DNA of 64,000 bases from Bacteroidales bacterium (GTDB lineage: Bacteria; Bacteroidota; Bacteroidia; Bacteroidales; GCA-2748055). The stretch is taken from positions 1 to 64,000 of the forward strand of contig JARGFM010000006.1 in NCBI GenBank assembly GCA_029210725.1. Reading direction: 5' to 3'. Below are positions 8,382 through 15,294 of the stretch, one piece after another. The notes beneath the pieces are model-generated. The model made no database searches, had not been told where the DNA came from, and saw nothing but the letters and a program-made list of their open reading frames with translations. Within the stretch, counting starts at the first letter, position 1, and every line of letters begins with the position of its first letter. A program made the position numbers and the translations under genes.

Positions 8382-9518
8382 ATGAACACTTTAATCTTTC
8401 TTTTAGCGCAAACAAAAGGTATGGCCATCATTGAAATTCTCGCTTTATTGCTGGTTGCTGCCATTATCGCTTATATCACTTCATGGCTTTACCATAAGTC
8501 AATCTTTGCTAAGGCCATCAAGGCCAATGAATCCGAAAGGGATGAATTGAAAAAGCAAATCGCTAATCTTACTGCAGAAAAAAATATTTTGTTTAAGGAG
8601 CTTCATGAGCTTAAAGCCATTCCATCACAGACTGTTACTGAAGATGAGGCCCTGGTTCATATTGCTCAGAGTAAACAACAGCTTGATTATAAAAGTTTTG
8701 GAACAGCCGATGAGACAGATAAAGATGACCTGAGAATGATCAGCGGCATTGGTCCATTTATTGAGGAAAGACTTCACGCCCTTGATATATATACTTTTAG
8801 ACAGATCAGTAAATTCTCAGCCCGGGATATCGCTATGATCAGTGACACGATTCTGTACTTCTCAGGCAGGATTGAAAGAGACGAATGGGTTGCACAGGCC
8901 GGAGAACTGGTGCGTAGTGAAAAACAGAGAATGGAGTTCCTGAAGCGGATAAAGGCCAGAAAGAATCGTATCTACTATGATAGAATAGGAATCGCCAAAA
9001 AAGAAGAAACGGATGACTTAACCATCATCAGCGGCATTGGTGGATGGATCAGGGAAAAACTCCATGCACTGGATATCTATACCTTCCGTCAGATTGCTAA
9101 TTTTAATGAAGAGGATGTTCATATCCTTACTGAGGCCATTGAATACTTCCCCGGCAGGATTGACAGAGATGAATGGATACTTCAGGCCAAGGAGCTTGTT
9201 CGAATCGCAGGCAATAAGTCTGAACTTCTCCAGCGAATCAGGGAAAGAAAGGACAGGATATATTTCGACAGGGTCGGGATTGCCAAAAAATTCGAGGCGA
9301 ACAATTTAACCCTGATTTATGGAATTGGCCTATGGATTGAAGAAAGGCTCAACATGCTGGAGATATATACTTTTGATCAGATCAGTAAGCTCTCGCCCGA
9401 AGATGTGACTACCATCTCTGAGATCCTGGAGATTGACCCGGGTCGAATCGAGAGGGACAAGTGGGTCAGCCAGGCACAAAAACTTGCAAAAATTAAACAG
9501 CAAAAGATACTTGCCTAG
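8382..9518 (+). CDS. Membrane-anchored protein with three 96-residue helix-hairpin-helix-like repeats
   Basis: The 378-residue protein has a membrane segment at about residues 17-36, a charged coiled coil at about 47-80, then three tandem repeats. Each repeat opens with (D/N)-(D/N)-L-x-x-I-x-G-I-G, at residues 115, 211 and 307, so the period is exactly 96; R-L-H-A-L-D-I-Y-T-F-R-Q-I and G-R-I-E-R-D-E-W follow. The opening motif is the helix-hairpin-helix-like unit known from the tails of some respiratory-complex and ribosomal proteins. Function is unknown; inference: a protein- or nucleic-acid-binding scaffold at the membrane. It is the last gene of the plus-strand run. Confidence 0.8.
   Translation: MNTLIFLLAQTKGMAIIEILALLLVAAIIAYITSWLYHKSIFAKAIKANESERDELKKQIANLTAEKNILFKELHELKAIPSQTVTEDEALVHIAQSKQQLDYKSFGTADETDKDDLRMISGIGPFIEERLHALDIYTFRQISKFSARDIAMISDTILYFSGRIERDEWVAQAGELVRSEKQRMEFLKRIKARKNRIYYDRIGIAKKEETDDLTIISGIGGWIREKLHALDIYTFRQIANFNEEDVHILTEAIEYFPGRIDRDEWILQAKELVRIAGNKSELLQRIRERKDRIYFDRVGIAKKFEANNLTLIYGIGLWIEERLNMLEIYTFDQISKLSPEDVTTISEILEIDPGRIERDKWVSQAQKLAKIKQQKILA
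8724..9515 (+). repeat. Three in-frame 288-bp tandem repeats
   Basis: The coding sequence repeats with a 288-bp period starting at about 8724, 9012 and 9300. The first two units are closest (H-A-L-D-I-Y-T-F-R-Q-I shared exactly); the third has diverged (G-I-G-L-W-I-E) and lacks the last part. It is an internal gene amplification. Confidence 0.8.
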
Positions 9519-9547
9519 GTAGTAATCTTTTTGCTAATCAGGTGGAT

Positions 9548-9709
9548 TTACCACCATCCCCGGCGACTGTTTAATAAATCCAGAATGATCAGGATTACAC
9601 CGATGATAATGAGCGCATGAAGGACCGGTGCCGATAAATGAAGCGCAAAAACCCCTAACAGCCAAAGAACTATTAGAATGAGTCCAATGATCAATAATAA
9701 TCTAGCCAT
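9548..9709 (-). CDS. Small membrane protein of the lmo0937 type
   Basis: On the minus strand an ATG at 9709 opens a 53-codon frame ending TAA at 9548. The product starts MARLLLIIGLILIVLWLLG, has a second hydrophobic stretch (L-H-A-L-I-I-I-G-V-I-L-I-I), and ends with the basic S-R-R-G-W-W. Two short membrane helices plus this tail match the widespread lmo0937-type family, often stress-induced. It lies just downstream of the damaged PIG-L gene and may share its promoter at 10390-10454. Confidence 0.7.
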   Translation of the reverse strand: MARLLLIIGLILIVLWLLGVFALHLSAPVLHALIIIGVILIILDLLNSRRGWW

Positions 9710-9720
9710 AACTTCAAATT

Positions 9721-10261
9721 TTAAATATGAATACTCTTTTTGTTTGTCACTGATTCTGCCCTCGGGCTTGTTTTAGCTTCAAAACTGTCAGGTTTAAAAC
9801 CGTAAGTTTCGCTGATGATGCTGTATTTTCTCCGCCATATCCGTTTTGAAAGTACTTGATAGATTCCGGCAGTTTCAATAGGTCTTGGCAAATACTTCTT
9901 ATTGCCGTCCTCGTAAGCAAAAGCCCAGAGCTCGCCTGCTGATATTTTTCCCGAATACCACAGCTTAATAACTGCTTTACCTGTTTCTTCATGCCTGATG
10001 TGTCTGGTGTATACTCCATGGGGGTGATGGGAAATGATCAGGTCCTTCATCCAGGTCCCCCATGATCCCCTCCAATCTGAGCACCCCTAAGGCCCGGAAA
10101 AATCTCGATGAATGGTCCTCATCACTTCCCCCGCAAAGACAGGCGATAAGACACTGCCAGGAAGGATGGCTCAGCACAGTTCCGCCGGCCCATAAAGTAT
10201 CATCGTCAGGGTGCGCGACGACGAGGAGTACTTTTTTTGAGTTTGGATTTTTCGGTAACAA
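9721..10261 (-). pseudogene. PIG-L family deacetylase, damaged by deletion and frameshift
   Basis: Two minus-strand frames together make a PIG-L (LmbE) deacetylase. Frame one (10261-9989) holds the metal motif V-A-H-P-D-D-D and ends after M-G-D-L-D-E-G-P. Frame two (up to about 10050, stop at 9721) resumes with DLIISHHPHGVYTRHIRHEE. Family members carry roughly 25-30 residues between these motifs, so an internal deletion with a frameshift is inferred. The only start in frame one is TTG at 10261. The family removes N-acetyl groups from GlcNAc-type sugars with zinc. A copy of the shared bipartite promoter still lies upstream. Confidence 0.75.
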
Positions 10262-10389
10262 TGGTACAGAGTTTTTTCACTTCCGTTCTTCAACACCCGG
10301 ATATATATTCGGATTTTTAAAAGACTTTTCGTCCTTGATTAACCGAACATTAAAGCAAGTAATGCTATTACCAGAAGAATGTGACATCA

Positions 10390-10454
10390 TAAAGGTAATC
10401 CTCCCGGTCTGTGAATGTATTACACAATTCAGGATAAGAATTACATCATTCACA
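10390..10454 (-). promoter_or_regulatory. Bipartite operator plus -7 box, copy 3 (PIG-L remnant)
   Basis: Read on the minus strand, TGTGAATGATGTAA occupies 10454-10441, a second half TTGTGTAAT ends at 10419, and after 21 nt TACCTTTA lies at 10397-10390. Layout and spacing equal those at 956 and 4877. In addition CTGTGAATG (10409-10417) and CATTCACAG (10447-10455) form a 9-bp inverted repeat around the site. The downstream gene is the damaged PIG-L, then the lmo0937-type gene. Confidence 0.65.
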
Positions 10455-10512
10455 GGTTTTCCAGGAAAACTCTCTGATCAAGCTCATTGAGTGACAAATG
10501 CATGAATGACTG

Positions 10513-11982
10513 TCAGGAGTCTTTGAGCTCTTTCAATAGCTCTTTTAAATGGATGGTCGCATAGGTAGAAGCAAAATCGGACATGGCATAGGGGATAATC
10601 AGATGCTCGTTATGAATCATTGATCCGCAGGAATATACCACATTTGGAACATACCCCTCTCTTTCTTTTGCATTGGGCATCAAAAGAGGGTTCTTCAATC
10701 TCCCGATCTCTTTTTCGGGATGGTGAATATCGAATAAGGAGGCCCCCAGTACATATTCCCGCATTGGGCCAACTCCATGGGTGATGACCAGCCAGCCATC
10801 CTCTGTTTCAATGGGTGAGCCTCCATTCCCTATTTGAACGAATTCCCAGGGGAATTTGGGTTGCTGCAATAATCTTGCCTCACGCCAGATGTTCAAATTA
10901 TCCGAAAAAGCAATATAATTGTTATAACCATCCAGACGACAAAGCATGACATATTTACCCTTAATCTTCCGGGGGAATAATGCCATTCCTTTGTTAATTG
11001 AAATCTCCCCGTGCAAAGGGGAAACCTTAAAATGGTAAAAATCGCTTGTTTCAAGCAACTTTGGCAAGATGGTGCTACCGTCATAGGCTGTGTACGTGGC
11101 ATAATATTTACATTCGCCGTTGTCGTCAATGAACTTCACAAAACGGGCATCTTCAATACCATTCCTTTCATTTACAGATACCGGGAATATGACTCTTTCG
11201 GATATATTGGTATCCAAGGAAAACTCAAGCTCATAATGTGATGAGGCCAACCAGATAATCTGACTAAATAATATCTCCTTATCGGAGGCGAGGTGAAGCG
11301 TTTTCCTGGTTTTTTGTATACAGTCGTACAGCTCTCTGTAAGTAAACTCTTCATTTAACTTATCCAGGATCAGGGCAGGTGGAATTATTCCACCTGTGCC
11401 CAGCATTTCATCCAGTTTATGAGCAAAGGACTCTTTCTGATAAACGTGGCGTCGTGTATGTTCTGCCTCTTCCAGCATTTTACCGGTGGGTTCCAGGCTC
11501 AGGTTGCAATCCTTATCCAACACTCCGGTCCTGAATACAATGGAGGATATATGCCCCTCTCCTGTGGCCCTGAAACTCAATATGATCCTCATCTGACCCG
11601 GACCGGTCTCTTTCTGGTCCGGATGTTCCATGATGGAGGGATTAAAGAAAGCTGCAGATTCTATAGAATATTCCATGGTAAAATAGGAACCAATAAGTAT
11701 CCTTTTGGAATAGTCAATTGAATTTGGATCCATGTTCATCCCCAAAATCAGATGGGCAATCTTATTAAAATGCTTTTCAAATATTTTGGAAATGTTCCTG
11801 TGACGCATGGAATAATCCCTCAGAGTTTGCTTTAATGTAAGCAAAGCATCCTCTTCAGACATTCCCATAACAGAACGAATAATCTCTGAAGCCCTGTGGT
11901 TTTCTGTAAACAGAAAACGAGCAATGATTCTGCTTGGATCGGGGTAAAATATGGTCTCTTTTCTGTTTACGATAACCTGCAT
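10513..11982 (-). CDS. GH130 family enzyme with N-terminal extension
   Basis: The protein has 489 residues. The C-terminal about 290 residues are a GH130 five-bladed propeller: NGIEDARFVKF with the catalytic Asp, M-L-C-R-L-D-G-Y-N-N, N-G-G-S-P-I-E-T-E-D-G-W-L, and near the end G-Y-V-P-N-V-V-Y-S-C-G. The first about 200 residues form an extra helical region not found in the 312-residue paralogue at 3802, so the two belong to different subgroups. No signal peptide. GH130 enzymes act on beta-mannosides by phosphorolysis or hydrolysis; which one cannot be told here. It is transcribed towards the PIG-L remnant. Confidence 0.88.
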   Translation of the reverse strand: MQVIVNRKETIFYPDPSRIIARFLFTENHRASEIIRSVMGMSEEDALLTLKQTLRDYSMRHRNISKIFEKHFNKIAHLILGMNMDPNSIDYSKRILIGSYFTMEYSIESAAFFNPSIMEHPDQKETGPGQMRIILSFRATGEGHISSIVFRTGVLDKDCNLSLEPTGKMLEEAEHTRRHVYQKESFAHKLDEMLGTGGIIPPALILDKLNEEFTYRELYDCIQKTRKTLHLASDKEILFSQIIWLASSHYELEFSLDTNISERVIFPVSVNERNGIEDARFVKFIDDNGECKYYATYTAYDGSTILPKLLETSDFYHFKVSPLHGEISINKGMALFPRKIKGKYVMLCRLDGYNNYIAFSDNLNIWREARLLQQPKFPWEFVQIGNGGSPIETEDGWLVITHGVGPMREYVLGASLFDIHHPEKEIGRLKNPLLMPNAKEREGYVPNVVYSCGSMIHNEHLIIPYAMSDFASTYATIHLKELLKELKDS

Positions 11983-12349
11983 TTCTGAAAGCTTTATTTG
12001 TCAAAGGTAATTCCAAAAGTCAAATATGATGATTTACAAGGCATTATTTACTACGAGATATTCAGATACTTAAACAAGTAGCCTCCTACACTGAAAAAAT
12101 GCTTTATTGCATAAGGAATAGCAGTTTTCTGAATGAGTGGTTTTAAATTGCAATGTAACTTAACTCAACCCATGATTTTTGTCTATCGAGATTCCTGCAT
12201 TGATCACTTTGAGAGAATGTTCAGGCAAAGGATGCGGTATTAAAAGACGCTTTAAAAAACATATGTTTGATAGAACTGTGAATATATTTGTCACGTTTTT
12301 ACCGGTTAATACGTGACATTTTATATATTTATATTGAAAATGATAAACA
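11983..12349. other. Divergent intergenic region, 367 bp, mostly A+T-rich
   Basis: It separates the minus-strand GH130 gene from the plus-strand AbiE antitoxin gene. It holds the inverted repeat at 12289-12318 and A+T-rich promoter-like sequence (TATATTTA at 12324-12331). I see no RNA gene or convincing open frame in the rest. Confidence 0.5.
12289..12318. promoter_or_regulatory. Inverted repeat, probable AbiE operator
   Basis: TGTCACGT (12289-12296) and ACGTGACA (12311-12318) are perfect 8-bp inverted copies around a 14-bp spacer, ending 31 bp before the antitoxin start codon. AbiEi-type antitoxins are known to repress their own promoter by binding inverted repeats; that this is the operator is inferred from position. 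Confidence 0.6.
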
Positions 12350-13075
12350 ATGAAAGTTTCTGATTTAGTTGCAAATAAGATCAATAGGTTTAAAAACGGG
12401 TATGTTTTCACCTATGATAAATTTAACGTGCCTGTAAATAAGGTAGATGCATTAAAAAAAGCACTGAGCAGGCTGGTGGCAGCAGGTAAAATTGTGAGAT
12501 TATCCAAGGGACAATTCTATAAACCTGAGAAAACAGAATTTGGAATACTACAGCCACCGGAATACCAAATCGTGAAAGACCTGCTTGAGGAAAAGAACAA
12601 AATCGTCGGATACATAACCGGTGTTAGTATTTTCAATAAGCTTGGCTTAACAACACAAGTATCTAACACAATACAGGTAGGGACCAACATTGAACGAAAG
12701 CCGAGAAAAAGGGGTAAATACAATATTCGTTTCCTCCGTCAAAAGAACACCATCACAAAAGAAAATACTTATATGCTTCAGGTATTGGATGCTGTAAGGT
12801 TTATCAAACGAATACCGGATACAGATGTAAATGAATCCTGCAGAAGAATCATTTCCATTTTCAAGGATTTTTCGCAGGAAGAAAGAATTGCTATTGCGAA
12901 ATACGCACTAAAATATAATCCTGGATCCAAGGCTCTGACAGGTGCAATTCTCGACCATATATCAAAGGACAGCATCACTGATCAGTTATATAAATCAATA
13001 AATCCAGTAACAGATTTCGATCTTAAAATAAGTATTGATGCTTTACCAACAAAGCAGAAATGGAGGATCTTATGA
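12350..13075 (+). CDS. AbiEi-like antitoxin (DUF6088 type)
   Basis: The protein has 241 residues. The N-terminal winged-helix region (about 1-65) reads through F-K-N-G-Y-V-F-T-Y-D-K-F to ALKKALSRLVAAGKIVRLSK, typical of the AbiEi/DUF6088 antitoxins of type IV toxin-antitoxin systems; the rest (about 75-200) matches the antitoxin body with I-V-G-Y-I-T-G. It overlaps the toxin gene by 4 bp (ATGA at 13072). Known role: represses the operon and counteracts the nucleotidyltransferase toxin. The gene is intact although the toxin gene carries a stop. Confidence 0.8.
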   Translation: MKVSDLVANKINRFKNGYVFTYDKFNVPVNKVDALKKALSRLVAAGKIVRLSKGQFYKPEKTEFGILQPPEYQIVKDLLEEKNKIVGYITGVSIFNKLGLTTQVSNTIQVGTNIERKPRKRGKYNIRFLRQKNTITKENTYMLQVLDAVRFIKRIPDTDVNESCRRIISIFKDFSQEERIAIAKYALKYNPGSKALTGAILDHISKDSITDQLYKSINPVTDFDLKISIDALPTKQKWRIL

Positions 13076-14031
13076 ACCTGCATGATAACAGTGGCGTATT
13101 CGAAGATGCCATAAGGGCAGCCAGCGATCACCTTGATATGAGAAGCATCTTTGTGGAAAAGGATTATTGGGTCACCTTCCTTCTTTCCAGATTATCAAAA
13201 TCTGCACATTCACACGAAGTTGTTTTTTAAGGCGGGACATCATTGTCCAAAATACATAAGCCGATTGCCAGGTTCTCTGAAGATGTTGATCTTGCAATAC
13301 TGAGATCAGAAGACCGGACTGCCACTCAAGTCAGGAATTTAATCCGTAAAGTGGAGAAGGAGCTGGTTAAGGGATTCGATGAGGTTAACCTTGAGGGAAT
13401 TACAAGCGAACAAACCCGATACAGAAAAACGGCTTATGATTACAAAAGGACAATTGCTTCAGAATCCGTTTCAGGTATACAGGAACTAATGATTCTGGAA
13501 ATCAATTCTTTCGCGAATCCGGTTCCATTCAAACGGATGCCTGTGAGTTCACTGATTGAACAGTTTCTTCACGAAAAAAATCAACATGAAACAATAGAAA
13601 AATATGGCCTTCAACCATTTGAATTTAATGTCCTGGTGCCGGAATCAACTCTTATTGAGAAGATATTATCCCTGATAAGATTGTCGTTCTTTGAAGATGG
13701 GATCGATAAGTTAAGGAATAAGGTGAGACATTTCTATGATCTATACTTCCTATCAACCTCTCATGCTTATTGGGATTATTTACATGCCAAAGATTTCCAT
13801 GAACATTTCACCCGGATGTTTGAGGAGGATAAAACTAAGTTTGAGGATCCTGAGATATGGCTGACATCATCCTACACCAATTCTCCAATACTCACCTCTT
13901 TTGATGAAATCTGGGATGAAGTAAAAGGTACATATAATACAGATTTCAGATTACTTGTGCATGGTGATTTTCCTGAGGATGAACTGATTGCTGATCAGTT
14001 CCGAAAGATCATTCAAATCTTATTATCATAG
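13072..14031 (+). pseudogene. AbiEii-like nucleotidyltransferase toxin with in-frame stop
   Basis: An ATG at 13072 opens NLHDNSGVFEDAIRAASDHL and continues to E-V-V-F, then TAA at 13228-13230 (codon 53), then G-G-T-S-L-S-K in the same frame through to the stop at 14031. Relatives read F-K-G-G-T-S-L-S-K here, so one Lys codon has become a stop just before the G-G-T/S nucleotidyltransferase core. The following F-S-E-D-V-D-L-A motif holds the catalytic Asp pair and is intact. A TTG at 13243 could restart translation but would lack the G-G-T core. Either a true nonsense mutation or a sequencing error in the T6-A2 run. Confidence 0.78.
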
Positions 14032-14112
14032 AAGGAGAAAAACCATAACACTCCGTGTTTTTTACTTTCCCAATGGCTTACAAAAGCAAGCTTTTGACAC
14101 CACCGAAAAAGC

Positions 14113-14145
14113 AAAAACCACCCCGCCTGCGGCGAGATGGTTTTT
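14113..14145 (-). terminator. Intrinsic terminator between tRNA-Pro and the toxin gene
   Basis: AAAAACCA (14113-14120) and TGGTTTTT (14138-14145) pair around an inner CGCC/GGCG stem. With A-runs on one side and T-runs on the other it can stop transcription from both directions: the tRNA on the minus strand and the AbiE operon on the plus strand. Confidence 0.7.
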
Positions 14146-14153
14146 CTCTTTTG

Positions 14154-14227
14154 TCGGGGTAGCGGGATTTGAACCCACGACCTCGTCGTCCCGAACGACG
14201 CGCGCTACCGGGCTGCGCTATACCCCG
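14154..14227 (-). tRNA. tRNA-Pro (anticodon CGG)
   Basis: The minus strand folds as a 74-nt cloverleaf: acceptor CGGGGTA/TACCCCG with discriminator A, D arm GCGC-GCGC, anticodon stem CGTCG/CGACG with loop TTCGGGA (anticodon CGG), and T arm GTGGG-TTCAAAT-CCCGC. CCA is not encoded. It stands at the border between the accessory region and the housekeeping genes. Confidence 0.93.
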
Positions 14228-14252
14228 AATTGGATGGCAAAATTAATAAACT

Positions 14253-15257
14253 TTAAGAACTTTTAAAGTGTTCCTTGCACTCACTCATTAACTTCTCGGC
14301 ATTCACAGGCACCACTCCGGCCTTTTCACAGACCTGTCCGCCGGCCAGATTGGAAACGGCTGCCACTTCAGCGGGAGGCAAGCCTGCGATCAGGCAAAGG
14401 GCAGCCAAGGCAATGACTGTATCACCGGCGCCGGAAACATCTGTAATCTTTCTTTTAATGGCTGGTATATGCACATATTCCCCAACTCCGGAGCTCAGTA
14501 CGCCCTGGTCACTCAGAGTCACCAGCATGTTCTCGATCTGCTGCTGTTTCTGAAACTTCTGCATGGAACCGGCCAGATTCTCTATCTCATTCTTACTGAT
14601 ATCCAGCTTAAGCCCTTTCGCCAGCTCTTTGAAGTTGGGCTTAAACAGCTTCACCTTTTTATAGAGATCAAAACTCCTGAATTTGGGATCCACCAGGACG
14701 GGTACTGCCACTCTTTCAGAGGCACTGATCACCTCCGAAATCACCCTGGGAGTCAAAACTCCCTTATCATAGTCCTGCATAATAATGGCATCGATCCCTC
14801 CGCTTTCCAGAAGACTGGAAATCAGTTCCAGGAACTCCTCCTGTACCCTCTTATTCAGGAAGATATCCATCTCCTCATCCACCCTCAGCAGGTGCTGGTT
14901 ACCACTGATGATCCTGGTTTTCTGGGTGGTTACGCGGTGCCCGTCCACCACCAGGCCAATATCAGAAAGCAGCTGCTCCTCCATCAACTCGAGGATCAGC
15001 TTGCCCCGGTCGTCATCGCCAATCACGGAACAGAGGATGGGAACTGCTCCCATGGCTTTCACATTCAGTGCCACATTGGCCGCTCCCCCAAGTCGATTCT
15101 CTTCAATAACACCAGAAACAATAGGCACCGGGGCCTCGGGTGATACACGAGCCACACTCCCCCATAAATAGGTATCGATCATGACATCGCCGATGATCAA
15201 TATTTTCTGATTGGAGAACTTGTCAAATACGGACTTGAAATCGGTGGACTCGAACAT
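14253..15257 (-). CDS. rfaE1: PfkB-family sugar kinase, RfaE1/HldE kinase-domain type
   Basis: From ATG at 15257 the protein has 334 residues: a single ribokinase-fold domain with IIGDVMIDTYLWG near the N-terminus, S-P-E-A-P-V-P-I-V, R-L-G-G-A-A-N-V-A, and the C-terminal anion-hole motif D-V-S-G-A-G-D-T-V. This matches the kinase half of HldE/RfaE (D-glycero-beta-D-manno-heptose-7-phosphate kinase), which makes the heptose precursor of lipopolysaccharide; the adenylyltransferase half is absent, as is common in Bacteroidota. An upstream Met at 15311 would overlap priA and lacks family similarity. Substrate identity is inferred. Confidence 0.85.
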   Translation of the reverse strand: MFESTDFKSVFDKFSNQKILIIGDVMIDTYLWGSVARVSPEAPVPIVSGVIEENRLGGAANVALNVKAMGAVPILCSVIGDDDRGKLILELMEEQLLSDIGLVVDGHRVTTQKTRIISGNQHLLRVDEEMDIFLNKRVQEEFLELISSLLESGGIDAIIMQDYDKGVLTPRVISEVISASERVAVPVLVDPKFRSFDLYKKVKLFKPNFKELAKGLKLDISKNEIENLAGSMQKFQKQQQIENMLVTLSDQGVLSSGVGEYVHIPAIKRKITDVSGAGDTVIALAALCLIAGLPPAEVAAVSNLAGGQVCEKAGVVPVNAEKLMSECKEHFKSS

Positions 15258-15294
15258 GGTTTCTATAAATCTGCGCAAAGATAAACTTTTATAC

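Noticed and set aside
8724-9515. Repeats as a CRISPR-like array
   Set aside because: The 288-bp period is coding, in frame and far longer than CRISPR repeats; no array was seen anywhere in the window.
9721-10050. Stand-alone small protein on the minus strand
   Set aside because: Its text is the second half of a PIG-L deacetylase whose first half is in the neighbouring frame.
12277-12290. TGTGAATATATTTG as a fourth bipartite operator
   Set aside because: Second half and the 21-nt-spaced -7 box are missing; the antitoxin promoter is better explained by the 12289-12318 inverted repeat.
13243-14031. Separate gene starting with TTG
   Set aside because: It is the continuation, in the same frame, of the toxin gene at 13072 after the in-frame TAA and would lack the G-G-T core.
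14469-15143. Plus-strand open frame of 224 codons
   Set aside because: Mirror frame of the rfaE1-like gene; no recognisable protein features.
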